From the NCBI GenBank assembly GCA_964030475.1, contig CAXIPT010000060.1, forward strand, positions 47,608-111,607: a stretch of DNA of 64,000 nt. Reading direction: 5' to 3'. Every line of letters starts with the position of its first letter. The first letter of the stretch is position 1. The notes below the pieces were generated by a model. It saw nothing but the letters and a program-made list of their open reading frames with translations, did not search any database and was not told the DNA's origin. Source of the DNA: Tethya wilhelma (Eukaryota > Porifera > Demospongiae > Tethyida > Tethyidae). The translations under genes were made by a program, and so were the position numbers. Shown here in pieces: positions 22,675 through 33,730 of the stretch.

Positions 22675-23425
22675 GTGGCGTAGCCAGGGGGGGCTCAGGG
22701 TGCTCGAGCACTCCCTTTATCGCTGACCAAAAGCGCAAAAACCATTAATAAGTGGATTTATTAGTAAGTAATCAAGCCTTTAGAATCTCTACTTCTTACT
22801 TTGTTGTTTAAAGCTATTTTTCAAGCTCATTTATTAGGGTGTGCAACATGAAAAATCAACATTCGACTTTTGAACAACTAATTCATGCAATATGTACAGT
22901 AGGTTGAAACTTAAACCAGCGTACGTTCAAACTCTGTTGTCTTCAATCAACATATGACTTCTGAATTCTTGGTACTAACTACTTTCAACTGAATCAGCCA
23001 GATGGTTATCAATAACAGAGGCTTGATTCAACTCTATCAGAGAATTGGTAAGGCCCTCCTCTAACTAACGCAACGTGGAGGGATTTGCTTCTCTCTTGCA
23101 TGTAAGCAAAAATGGCAAATAATTGCGATTTTAGCGGTAAAAAATGCGTAAATTTTGCTGACAATGCAATATGAAACTTACGGTTTTCTTTAACTTCAGC
23201 GACAGAGATCAGGAATTGAAGGTGCGCTGGTTTAAGTACCAACTTACTCTACATGTTGCATGAATTAATTGTTTAAAAGTCCAAAGTTGAGTTTTCATAT
23301 TGCACACCCTACATTTATGTCTAAGCTCTTGATAAACAAACTTCAGAACCGTTTAATTCACGCTAGGACGATCGAAAGCGCTCAGTAGCTAGTGTCCAGC
23401 AAAAGTTCAAAGGTCACAATATGGG
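22675..23425 (-). mobile_element. Second hAT-like MITE, opposite orientation, host of a nested element
   Basis: Starting GTGGCGTAGCCAGG, this reads as the reverse complement of the 20961-21333 element (CATTAATAAGTGGATTTATT, AACTTCAGAACCGTTTAATT). Its distal terminus is replaced by unrelated DNA near 23425. It is interrupted at 22835-23311. Confidence 0.75.
22835..23311. mobile_element. Nested MITE with 7-bp target duplication
   Basis: The termini TAGGGTGTGCAACATGAAAA and, inverted, TAGGGTGTGCAATATGAAAA bound 477 bp. The target CATTTAT is duplicated at 22828-22834 and 23312-23318. The uninterrupted related element at 20961-21333 shows the original site. No transposase is present. Confidence 0.85.
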
Positions 23426-23837
23426 ATTCGCTTTTTTCACTCGATCTGGAGAACGGAAGTGAGCGATCACGTGACGTACACGCAGTAGGTACTAGGGCTA
23501 ACTAGCTCGCAGAGCTAGCTCAAGCTCGTTGCTCAATATCAGCAAGAGTATATAATCAGAGATATAATTTTATACGTAATAATTATGAAATAATTTAAAA
23601 GCAAACAAACATTTTTACAAAGCACTGACTACACTTGACTTGCTAGAAGTATAGATCAGATAATATATCTATAAAATTATAATGTGTTGACTGTAAAACT
23701 GTAAACTTGTGTAAAAATGTGACTGTGGTGTTGCTTTTTGCCACATCTCTATTTTCAGTCTCAAATTTTCTTGATCTAACTTTAAAAGCTTGCTTGTTAA
23801 TGTGATTTATCTGAACTCTGCAAAAAAATGTAAACAT
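23426..23837. other. Non-coding stretch downstream of the DDE-like gene
   Basis: The beginning (GGGATTCGCTTTTTTCACTC) recurs near 36530. Nothing coding is supported. Confidence 0.4.
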
Positions 23838-23987
23838 CTATCTTACGAGTCGTACTTCGTCATCGTCATGATCCTCATAGTCTGAGCCATCATCATCCAG
23901 ATGCACGCCATCAAACTCAAGATCACTGCCATCCTCCTCATCATCCTGATCATCATCGCCACGGGTTTCCTCCTCATCATCCAGTGG

Positions 23988-24026
<39 letters not shown>

Positions 24027-26545
24027 GTGTGTGTGTCCACAAGTGATTGTACATGCATGTCTATAAACTCCAAAGTATAACTTACATAAAGCCTTCCACA
24101 TTCTTGCTGACATATGCTCTCCATATGTCACTGGCAAACTGGTAGGTCTTCTTCACCCTCACTTTCATCGGTGTTCTACGGTCAGGTCGCTTCATATCCA
24201 ACACCATCCTCTCACTTGTGTACCTTCGCTGGGTATTCTCATTCTACAGCATAGGCAACGATATACAATTGTAATACAATTACACAGTAGTATACTTCAT
24301 ATACCCAATCAAGAAGAGCCAGGAACATCCGCATGCGAAATGTAGCAGTTCCAAAATGCACTCGTTTAGGAAGATACGTGAGGAGTTGGTGGTTGAACGA
24401 CTCAACCCAAAATGTGTCTCAGCACTGCAAGAACAATAAATTGAAATTTTTTTGTTTGATCATGGAAAAGCAGACTACAGCACATACCCTACAAAACGAC
24501 TCTGTATTTCTGAAAATGAGGGTGGCTCGCAGTGACTTCTCATAGGCAGCAACAGCACTGGGACTGGTGATCCTGATCTTGTTAGGAGCATACCCAGGCT
24601 GCTGACAGGAAGAGGAGGAATGGCAGTTGACATGGATACCCTGAAAATCAACCACATTACTTGCATCACACCCATGAATGAAATAAGTGGTAATTGTAGC
24701 AAAACTCACTTGGTAGTGCTGAGTGATGTTCAGTATAAGTGCACGTAGCTGAGCACTATCACCACCACAGTTCTTCATGGCCCAGTAGAGGTGTGTCTTG
24801 GTGCTCTTGCCTGATAACCAAACATATTAGTGAAACATACATACACAATGTCATGTCCTTGTAGACAACTAGAGTAAAAAAATTACACTTGTCGGAGAGA
24901 TCCCTGAACCACTTGACTCCTTCCCACTTCTTGGCTCCCTGGGCTATCTTCTTCATAGCCTTGGCTACGTTCTTGGTTCCTACATAGTTACATAACAAGA
25001 GTATACAATCATGCTACAGTTGGGTGCATACAACAAAATTAATACTGCACACCATGCCAAGTGTCGTAGGAGTTGAGGAGCTGAAGATCATTGGTGATAT
25101 ACTCGCTCACAGAGGTAGCATAGTCATGAGCGACCTCTGTGACTTCAGACCTGGCAAATAATACCAATGACATTGTGATGTTGTACAACATTTACACAGC
25201 ACTACCACATGCACCAGTACATACATACCTCGACCCATCACCTGGGGCACAACTTCTTGAGTACAGGCCAATTCTCGAGTCTGAGCCAAAGAATGCTCTT
25301 TTCTGGACAGCGTAGATATTCCAATCACCTTCTTGTTGCTGAAAGTAATATACATAAAGGTTTGGGCAAAATTGCTAAAATATCACTGTGGCAACCTACC
25401 TGCCAGACAGACAAACTACAGTACTGTGGTATGCATTGGCTGTGGAATCGTGCCTGGCATCGGTCATAACCCACTGTGACAAAAGTAATAACATCTTGTC
25501 AGACCAACAATTGACACTGAAATAAACAAGAAAATATACCTCTCTGTTAATGGGGTATTCTGGGGTGCTCTTGACACTATCCACAGCCTTCTGCATTGAT
25601 GTTTCAGCACACTCCCGCACAGAGTCCATATAGTGTCGAGATTTATACACTGTTTTGTGTTGTTTTTTTAAAAAAAATTTTAAAAAATGTATATATATAT
25701 ATTATATACTATACATGGCAGGATAAAGACAAAAACTACATATAAAGCATGTACTCTTACGAATGAACCAGTGCCCTGCGCAACCCATCTGTGAAAGCTT
25801 CCCAAACTTCAGATACTGAGCTGGGAGCATTCCCGCACAAGTGAAGGAGTGTACTAACCTGTAAATATACATGTATTGATAATCACGCAAACATTCAAGG
25901 ATTTGGACTTACTTTTGGTTGACCAGATAATGACCTCCGATGACTTGAGAACTGGCCCAGGTTCGAACGTGACGTGCATTCCGTGAACACAGGAACTGTG
26001 CACGGACCACATGACCAACCTAAGGATATACATGCAATCCGGGGCCCATTATAATAACATACGTCAGGCAGACCATTAGCTACAAAACACACTTGTTTGG
26101 CAGACTCAAGCTTCCAACGACCAGAGCAAGCACAGGGCTGAGACAGACCAACACAGAGGTCTTCGAACATCTTAGCCTCCATCACAAAGAGTCTCTGGTC
26201 TCCCTCACATGCTTCAGCCTCGGTGGGAAATCCTTTTAAAAATTATCTCTAATTTATAGTGTTTCACAAAATAATATACATCCAAGCAGACCAATACTGA
26301 CCTGAGTTTCTCAAAAATGAGACATTAGAGGGACGCTGGACACTTGATTCACTAATGATGCTTTGTTTGTCAGCAAGGTCAAACAAAGCCATCATAAGCT
26401 CGTAATTATTGAGTGTCTGCGAGCCAGTTGGAGTCAGCAGGTCTCTAGCAGCACTCAGCCTTCCACAAAAAGCATTCTTCTCAGCTTCACTCGAGAAATT
26501 TACGTCAATATGGAAGCGAACTCGTTTCTTTCTAGAAGTCGCCAT
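23838..26545 (-). CDS. Intact 14-exon DDE-like transposase-family gene, 588 codons
   Basis: Exons (minus strand, high to low): 26545-26302, 26232-26063, 26019-25913, 25858-25761, 25649-25540, 25473-25400, 25338-25229, 25142-25053, 24979-24887, 24810-24710, 24640-24493, 24417-24305, 24243-24086, 23988-23838. All introns are short GT-AG and every phase fits, giving 588 codons and a TAG stop. Cys-rich segment CVGLSQPCACSGRWKLES lies in exon 2. Exon 6 opens WVMTDARHDSTANAYHSTV (D248), then VAHDYATSVSEYI (D311), SYDTWHGTKNVAKAMKK, HLYWAMKNCGGD, and FWVESFNHQLLTYLPKRVHF (E454). This D..D..E order with a WH motif resembles a widespread, poorly named metazoan transposase-like family. The last 45 residues are almost all Asp/Glu. 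The junctions at 24493/24417 and 25229/25142 need less obvious sites. No terminal repeats were found, so it is either a recent autonomous element or a domesticated gene. Confidence 0.8.
23991..24036 (+). repeat. (TG)n microsatellite inside the last intron
   Basis: On the gene strand this is (CA)n running straight into the acceptor CACACAG before the acidic final exon of the DDE-like gene, so the repeat occupies the usual pyrimidine-tract position. Confidence 0.9.
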
Positions 26546-26847
26546 TTTGATCGTTCAAAACCGACAAAAAATACGCGCAGAAGGGGTACTCGCGATGTTT
26601 GTGCAAGGTTCTGCATATCTGAAACTCAGAGCGCTAAAACTACTATGAATAACAGTGCGCAAAAGAGACTACTGTTTGAATTTGAAATGGCGCAGAGGCG
26701 CCATTTTGTTGAATGTCGCGAAAAATCGTGCCCGGCCACGCCCTTTTATACTCCGCCTCCTCGTTTAAATGAAAAGGACTATTGTAATGCGAAGTCTCAG
26801 CTGAAAGGGGGGTTCCGTGGAACCCTGTGAGCCCCCCCTGGATCCGT
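26546..26847. other. 5' flank of the DDE-like gene and hAT-end remnant
   Basis: Upstream of the ATG at 26545 the sequence has several CG dinucleotides and no TATA box that stands out. Toward 26820 it reads GAGCCCCCCCTGGATCCG, an hAT-type terminus cut off where the Ginger-like element begins. Confidence 0.4.
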
Positions 26848-26949
26848 TGTTATAGTGATGTGTTCCCCCGGTGCATGTATTCCTGGAAACAATTTCCCCT
26901 AGGGATAAGTGTTCCCCCAAATTTTGCACCCGAGCAAAGCGTTCCCCTA

Positions 26950-27846
26950 TCATACGTACGGTAGTACGTATAGTAGGAATGGGCCGCCTGTCCCATAGAC
27001 ACAATACAAAATGTTGACCACCATAAAAATCTAGTCAAACAAAACTAGACCTTCAAAGTTACTCAGAAGCTCTCACTGACAGATTACCAACTGCATGCAA
27101 GTCTTAAAACTCACAAAAACTTTCCACAGCACTCGTAAAGAGCGCTAGTGAGAAGCCACCATAGTGCCATTTTTGTTCCTCTAACTTACGTATGTACTTA
27201 CTTATGTACTTCGTAACTGACTTACTTGAAAAGCATTTCCAGAGAACCAGAATGTGTTGAGCCAACTTTGACAGCACAAAGTAAGTTCTTTTCATGGGTA
27301 CTACATTCCTTGATACTCATTTTCATTATAAATAGGCCTAAGCAAAAACTAGAAAGCTTTGAAACTTAGCGTATAAATTCATGTACTACAATGCAACCAT
27401 CTTTGTGGGTAGAGTTCAAAGGTCATTCATTATCTATGCACGTGGCATTTTATGCGCATGCGCATTGAATTGAATTGAATTGAATTGATTTTATCTCAAC
27501 AAAGAAAGGGTCACACAGAGGTTGCATGAGTAACCTATGCGAGGTGCTTCCCAGAGCAACAAAACATAGAGAAAATAAAGCATGAAGGACTAGAAAAGAT
27601 ACTAAATCACTATTACGAAACACAATTTAACAAAACAATACATAAAATTAGTGTATGATTCTAGAAATTAAGAAATTGAGGGGTCCTGCCCCAATAAAAA
27701 AGCTTTCATCTTGAACTTGAAGGAGGGTATTAGGGCATTAGCTTCCTCTAGCATACTGAAGTGCATGTAGCTCCTACTCAAGCTTTTTGTAGGGACTAAC
27801 CAGTCTCTGACAGTCTCCACACTGTAGTGTAAAAAAAAGTAAATGA
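26950..27846 (+). repeat. Dispersed repeat family, long copy from its terminus
   Basis: It starts with ACGGTAGTACGTATAGTAGG and GGGCCGCCTGTCCCATAGAC, runs through ACAGCACTCGTAAAGAGCGC, ACTGACTTACTTGAAAAGCA and CACGTGGCATTTTATGCGCA, and ends at the hairpin MITE. A short ATTGA microsatellite lies at about 27463-27490. Copies with the same start are at 36012, 57331 and 58840. Confidence 0.8.
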
Positions 27847-28258
27847 ACAAGTAGTAAAAATTTCCAAAAAAATAAGTAGTGTAGGAATGGGCAGTGCGGT
27901 AAAAGTATTGGAACAAGGCATGGTCTCAATTTTGGCACATGACTACTTCATTTTTATGCCCAACTCTTGGCTGGTAGTCCAGTTTAAGTTATATACCTGT
28001 CTGTTATAGTTTACTCCATTGTTTCAGTAGCCAAGTGATTAGCTATAGTACTGAGAAATTGAACTAATGCAATAATCATACGGTACTATTGTACAGATCA
28101 TCGCAATTAACACGACACTGAAAATCCATATATAAAGGGATCAAGAATAAAAATGAAGTAGTCATGTGCTGAAATTGAGACCATGCCTTGTTCCAATACT
28201 TTTTACCGCACTGCCCATTCCTACACTACTTATTTTTTTGGAAATTTTTACTACTTGT
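27847..28258. mobile_element. Long-TIR hairpin MITE, full copy (412 bp)
   Basis: The arms ACAAGTAGTAAAAATTTC... and ...GAAATTTTTACTACTTGT pair over about 105 bp, including TGTAGGAATGGGCAGTGCGG. No ORF is present. Confidence 0.9.
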
Positions 28259-28384
28259 GAACTATTAAACTTTGGACTGCACAAAGCCGTAGCACGCATT
28301 TGATGATGATCTTGACAGGTATTGATTGCCTCTGAGTTCTTATAAGAATGGCCAGCAAGCACTTCATAGCCTTATTCTTCTTGA

Positions 28385-31124
28385 ATGGACCACCAACAGT
28401 ACGAAGAGCTCTACGACTACCTGTCAAAAGGCACGTACCCGCTCTCATTTACAAAGGAGCAGAAGTATGTTCTAAGGAGAAGGAGCAAGAACTTTAAGAT
28501 TGACCATGAACACCTAGTGTATCTGGACAAACAGGCTGACTCTGATGAAGTTCTTGAGAGAGTGGTGCTAAGAGGAAGAGAAGAAATTGAAAGAGTGTTT
28601 CTAGAGTGCCACTTGACAGGTGGGGCACACAGAGGCTGAGATGCAACTATTAACAAGGTCAAAGAGCGTTACTACTGGCCATCATATTATAAAGACCTCC
28701 AAAAGAAGGTATACAATTCAAGGGCGGAGACAGTGTTTAAAAAGTGGGGGGGCTGGGCTGGCCCATGTGACCCTGCACCACTTATATAGCTAGCCACAAC
28801 TCTAAGGGTATACATAATACTACCACTAGCTTTATTATTGATTATTAATACATTACATGTAACACACACTGATATTAAAATCTATGAACAATATTGAACA
28901 CAATCATACTAATAAAAATGTCCAAAGAACTTCTTTCTTTCATCATTACAGTCTATAAATTCTTTAGCAACCAGGATCAAATCAATGGAGTCTGTTACTT
29001 CCTTATGTACATGAAGTAATAAACAATTGTTCAGCCTTTTCTCTGTCATTGACGATCGTAGATAAGTTAAAAGCCGCCGCAAAGCAGAAAAGCTTCTCTC
29101 TGATGTTGCAGATGATATAGGTATAGTCTTGAATAGACGAAGCAGTAGATGCACAGTAGACACCGATTTGACTTTCTTTTTCTGTTATTTCTGAACTTTT
29201 AACTACTTTCGGGTTTGTCTTTAGCCAAGAACTTAAACAAGCTTGTCTTTTCATCACAACACATGCATCATTCACATTACTACTCTAATAAAAGCCTACC
29301 TTCATTTAAATAGATAGGTCATAGGTCATAAAAATTGTAATTTCATTCGTTTTTAGTACAGTATGAAGGTATCAGCTGATCAAGAGAGGAGACAGTATTG
29401 TGTGCACTTGACAGTATTGCTATAGCTAGTAGTGTTGTGTATATATCATTACAGACTGAAATGTGGGGGGGCTAGGCTCCCTCAGCTTTGAAAATGGGGG
29501 TGCTTGGGCACCCCCAGCCCCCCCTGATTCTCCGCCCCTGATACAATTGTAACATTCTGTATGAGTAAACATTGGTTGAATATAGTACTCGCCGCTTTGC
29601 CTATGATTTTAGATTAAAAGGCTGTGTGACAGATGCCAGAGAAATGGGAAAGAGTTGAAGACAGCAGCCACTGTACTAAGACCCATCAAAGTAACTCCTG
29701 AAGTGTGTTACATGATTGGAATGGACCTAATTGGACCATTCAAAGAGACCCCTGAAGGATGGCAGTATGTGCTGACAGTAACTGACTACTTCAGCAAGTA
29801 TGTCGAGGCCATTCCAATTGTAGACAAGAGTGCTCCTTCAGTGGCAAAAGCAATTTACCGTGTGCACCTACGACATGGTGCTCCTGCTCACATCATATGT
29901 GACCAAGGTCGGGAATTTGTTAACAAGGTATGTGACATTTATCTTGTAGTAATGAATATTTATTCACCAGTCACTTAATAATCTTATTTCAGCTGAATGA
30001 ATGTTTGCAAGAATGCTTTAAAGTGAAGTTGAGGGTCACAAGTGCCTACCATCCCCAGTCAAATGGTTTAGATGAGAGAACAAACCAAACTCTGAAGAGG
30101 TATGACTGGAAGTATAACATTGACTTGATGATTAAGCAATTGCTAAATTTTTATAGATACATTTCCAAAATGATGGAGAATGAAGAGGATGACAGGGGGC
30201 AGTACTTGGAAGCAGCTATGTTTGCTACTAACACTAGCAAGCAAAAAACAACTGCTGTAACACCATTCAGAATGATGTTTGGTAGGGAGCCACGATTTCC
30301 CCTAGAAGCTGAAATTCAAGCAGAGGGTGGAAAAGTGGAGGAAGTTTTCTCAGCACTTTCAGATGCTGATCCTACTGAAGTATTGCAGAAGATTACAGAC
30401 AAACAGCAAAAGATATTTGGAGAGGTGGATGCACGCATCAAAGAGGCTCAAAAGAAGCAGATCTCTCAGTATGCAAAGAAAAAAGGAACAGTGGAGTATT
30501 CTTTCAAGATTGGTGACAAGGTCTTACGGAGAAATATGTTTCAGAAAACCAAGAAGGGTCACAAGAGAGAAGACACATATCTCGGTCCATACACAATTGT
30601 AGAATTGTCATCTACAAGCTGTCTAGTGAAGAACAAAGCAGGGAAACTGTTGAAGCAGCGTATACACCTTAGTCAACTCAAACCATATTTCTCTCCTGAT
30701 GAAGGTATATATATTTCTAAATGACAACTTACTGTTTTAGGATCCAATTTGTCTTAATTTGTTTTCAGGAACGTCCACTCCTCCCGATAATTCAGAGAGC
30801 ACCCCCCTTCCTGGTGAATCGGAGAGCACCACTCCTCCCGATGATTCAGAGAGCACCCCCCTTCCCGGTGAATTGGAGAGTACCACTCCTCCCATTGATT
30901 CACTGACAAAGTCTAGAGATGACACCGACAGACTACTATTTGAGGTCAGTAATACTCTAAATAACTTGACATTCCAATGAACTGAAATCAGTGTATGAGC
31001 TGTTTATGCGACATTGTATTCATACTTTTATTAAAAACAGGTTTTCAAGTACTCACGCAATCTTCCTGTGGACTCTAATCCCCCTGCTAAGTCTCAAAAT
31101 GTCCCACCCAAGAAAAAGGCCTGA
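28385..31124 (+). pseudogene. Gypsy-type integrase of the Ginger-like element
   Basis: Exons 28385-28708, 29613-29927, 29993-30099, 30157-30704, 30769-30944 and 31041-31124 are joined by GT-AG introns in consistent phase. They carry an N-terminal H-H-C-C zinc motif (ECHLTGGAHRG, later CDRCQRNGK) and the catalytic core: GMDLIGPF (first Asp), IICDQGREFVNK (second Asp), YHPQSNGLDERTNQ (Glu). A chromo/GPY-F-like segment (KREDTYLGPYTIVEL) and a Ser-Thr-Pro tail with about 20-residue repeats (STPPDDSESTPLPGE) follow. A TGA at 28637-28639 sits where an Arg is expected after AHRG, disabling this copy. The 0.9-kb first intron is long because of the hAT insertion. Confidence 0.8.
28719..29540 (-). mobile_element. 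Truncated hAT element with dimerisation-domain remnant
   Basis: The termini CAAGGGCGGAGA and TCTCCGCCCCTG are flanked by a perfect 8-bp duplication ATACAATT (28711-28718, 29541-29548), the hAT signature. On the minus strand 29163-28909 encodes PISSATSERSFSALRRLLTY and RLNNCLLLHVHKEVT, the C-terminal hAT dimerisation region; the catalytic part is missing. It sits inside the first intron of the integrase gene. Confidence 0.9.
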
Positions 31125-31215
31125 AGGTTAGACAGGCATGAAGATAAATTCAGTTCGCTACATATACATGTTCGGTTTTACTACATACATGACATTGCAT
31201 GTACATGTGTAATAG

Positions 31216-32105
31216 GTTGTAAACTCGGCAGCAAAGAAACTAATCAGTTCCCAACTGCAGTCACAGAAGAAGGGACATTCTAAGAAAAGGAAGCACTGTA
31301 TTGTAGATGTAGATGTAGGACAACATCCCAAGAAAAGGCGAACTGATTTACAGAAGCCAAATCGATCAAATTGCTGGGTGGGCAGTTTGACTTATGCAGA
31401 TGCAGACGTTATTTTATCCCTTACAGGATGGATGAATAGCAGCATTGTGTCAGAAGCACAAATGCTTTTGAAAAAGATGGCACCTCAACTCGGTGGATTC
31501 CAGGATACTAGCCTCGGCATTACCTGTGGCTACCGAATTGAAACAGGTTCAGATATTGTGCAAATTGTCCACAATAGTTGTGACCACTTGTTGGTACTCA
31601 GCACTATTGGAGCAAAAGAAGATGAAGTGTTTATTTTTGACAGCTTGTATTGCAGTTTGTCTCAGTCTGTCAAAAAACAGATTGCTGCCATGCTAGCAAC
31701 GACTTCGAAACGGATTCGGTTGAATTTCATAACTGTTCAAAAGCAATTAGGAGGATGTGACTGTGGACTATTCGCAATTGCATTTGCTACTGCTCTTTCT
31801 TGTGGACAGAACCCAGGACGTCAAATCTATGATCAATCGAAAATGCGAAGTCACCTTTATAAATGTTTGAAAGATAGACGTATGGATATATGTTCCTACA
31901 TAAGAAAGCCTCTACTCCTCGCAAGATTGTATCTGTTGACTACATAGATATCTTCTGTGTATGTAGGGTGCCAGAAGTAAATGGAGTGGATATGGTAGAA
32001 TGCTGCAAATGTAATGAGTGGTATCATGGTAGCTGCATTCATATTCCCAAACAGATATTTGAAGATAGTTTTATTGAATGGCTTTGTCCCTCATGTGTAT
32101 TATAA
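31216..32105 (+). pseudogene. Ulp1-like cysteine protease fused to a PHD finger
   Basis: The exon begins after AATAG at 31215. A basic linker (KKGHSKKRKHC) precedes a C48-type protease with DHLLVLSTIG (candidate His strand), EVFIFDSLYCSLS (Asp) and QKQLGGCDCGLFAIAFATAL (Gln and Cys). After RRMDI a two-base insertion near 31890 shifts the frame. The continuing frame gives FCVCRVPEVNG, MVECCKCNEWYHGSC and EWLCPSCVL, a C4HC3 PHD finger, and stops at 32105. Both domains probably formed one protein with SUMO-protease-like and chromatin-reading parts. It belongs to the Ginger-like element. Confidence 0.75.
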
Positions 32106-32479
32106 CATTATTATAATTTTTTTTGTATTACTAATAATTTCAAGTTTCCCTTGTTTCCCTCCTGTATAATTGTGATAACATAATTATTACTGTATAATTT
32201 CAATTTATTATTATAATTTATTTATTGTTGTATTGTATTACTATACTAATAATTTTTAGTAGTTATAGCTAATGTCAAATTCAGAAAATTAGGGGGAACA
32301 ATATCTCTGGGAACACATATCCCTATAGGTGACACTTGGCGGTAAACTTAGGGATATATGTTGGGGGAACACTTATCCCTAGGGGAAATTGTTTCTGGGA
32401 ACACATATACTGGGGGAACACATATCACTATAACACTGTACGTATGCTACACTATGTAAGACCTATTATACTACAACAG

Positions 32480-33639
32480 TCAAGCTATAATATTGTATAC
32501 AGTTGTTGGTTCACTTGTTGTCTCTTCAGTTGTTGTCTCTTCCGTGGTTGTCTCCTCAGTTGTTGGTTCACTTGTTGTCTCTTCAGTTGTTGTCTCCTCC
32601 GTGGTTGTCTCCTCAGTTGTTGGTTCATTTGTTGTCTCTTCAGTTGTTGTCTCCTTCGTTGTTGTCTCTTCTGCTGTAGTCTCTTTCGTGGTTGTTTCTT
32701 CTGTGGTTGTTTCTTTTATGGTTGGAAAAGATGTGGTTACACTTGTAGTGGTGGCAGTGGTGGTGTCCAGGGTAGTACCAGCTATTGTAGCAGGAGAGGG
32801 TGTAGTGTCAGGAGTGATTTCAGGAGGTGGAGAAGTATTGATTGTGACTTCAGGAGCAGTAGTGGTGAGTTTGACTGTAGTAAACTCAGGACTTGTTGTT
32901 CCAGGACTGGTTGTATTAGGACAAATTGTTTCAGGACTGGTTGTGTCCAGATGAGTTGTTTCAGGACTGGTTGTGTCAGGATCAGATGTATCAGGGCTTG
33001 ATGTTGCAGTTGATGGAGCTATGGTTGTCAAGGGAGGTGTTGCTGAAGGACTTGTAGTGGAGACTGTAGCATGTATATTGTATCAGTGTGTGATGTTATA
33101 ATGTGTATAATACTTACACTATATAGTACTGTAAATAACTAACCATCAGAGTGAATTTCTCTGCATATACATTTGCAGTTTTCTAGGAAATCATTGTCCT
33201 GTCCTTGCCTGTTCCTAATTGAGATGCTTTGAGAGTGTGATTTTGACCCTGTTTGGGACTTTTCCCCATTTAATCCTTTACTACTATGATTATGTTCATT
33301 GTAGCATGTCTGTTCACATTCCCTCAGACTGGTAGATTCAAGAATTTTCTTTCTCACCAATTTACTAGAATATTGACTGATGTCACAGCCTGATCTCAAA
33401 ATGTTGATATTGTCACATATACAATTGCAAGCTTCTAAATTATCTTTACTCTTTGAATCTTGTATAGAATTTTGGTCAAGACAAGTTGATTTACATCCTT
33501 CATTATCTAATCTATTGAGCTCCTCTGTATCTACTTTCTTCAAGATGTGTGTTAAACTTTTTGACTTAAACTTTGGAAATTTTGCTTTCAAGCACTCGTA
33601 TTGCTTATCTACCTCACCCTGAATGTATGTATGTGTCAT
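32480..33639 (-). CDS. Cysteine-rich protein with Thr/Glu-rich tail
   Basis: Exon 33639-33144 (ATG at 33639) joins exon 33063-32480 through an 80-bp GT-AG intron in phase (G|TC). The first exon has two similar modules, CKSTCLDQ...CNCICDN and CEQTCYNE...CKCICREI, pattern C-x3-C-x(n)-C-x-C-x-C. The second is almost entirely Thr, Glu, Pro and Ser, with tandem ETTTEETTTEETTSEPTT-like units, the composition of an O-glycosylated mucin-type stalk. No signal peptide is visible, but the true first exon may lie upstream: a dispersed-repeat end abuts the ATG. A second copy of exon 1 lies at 41914-42412 in opposite orientation. Function unknown. Confidence 0.6.
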
Positions 33640-33730
33640 TTTGCTATAATCATATTCACAGTAGTACGTATAGTAGGAATGGGTCGTCTGCCCCACGACA
33701 CAATACAAAATGTTGATCATCATAAAATCT
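33640..33730 (-). repeat. Terminus of the dispersed repeat beside the Cys-rich gene
   Basis: CAGTAGTACGTATAGTAGGA and the GACACAATACAAAATGTTGA block repeat the family terminus. The same junction lies beside the second Cys-rich copy (41822-41910), so the repeat end was duplicated with the gene. Confidence 0.75.

Larger units (their letters stand above)
26848..32435 (+). mobile_element. Ginger-like integrase DNA transposon, 5.6 kb, decayed
   Basis: The left end TGTTATAGTGATGTGTTCCC (26848) and the inverted right end TGTTATAGTGATATGTGTTC (from 32435) extend as terminal repeats of about 85 bp, sharing GGAAACAATTTCCCCTAGGG-like cores. The 4-bp flanks are CCGT (left) and CTGT (right), compatible with a 4-bp duplication carrying one change. 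TGT...ACA termini and a gypsy-like integrase are the hallmarks of Ginger elements. The cargo is an integrase, a Ulp1-like protease and a PHD finger. A dispersed repeat with a hairpin MITE (26950-28258) and a hAT fragment (28719-29540) inserted later. The stop and shifts in the coding parts mean this copy cannot make full products. Confidence 0.75.

Noticed and set aside
26363..26830. 155-codon plus-strand frame
   Set aside because: Antisense of the first exon and 5' flank of the DDE-like gene; no motif or splice support.
32336..33001. Plus-strand Cys/Val-rich frames
   Set aside because: Antisense of the Thr/Glu-rich exon; the minus strand has the spliced Cys-rich partner.
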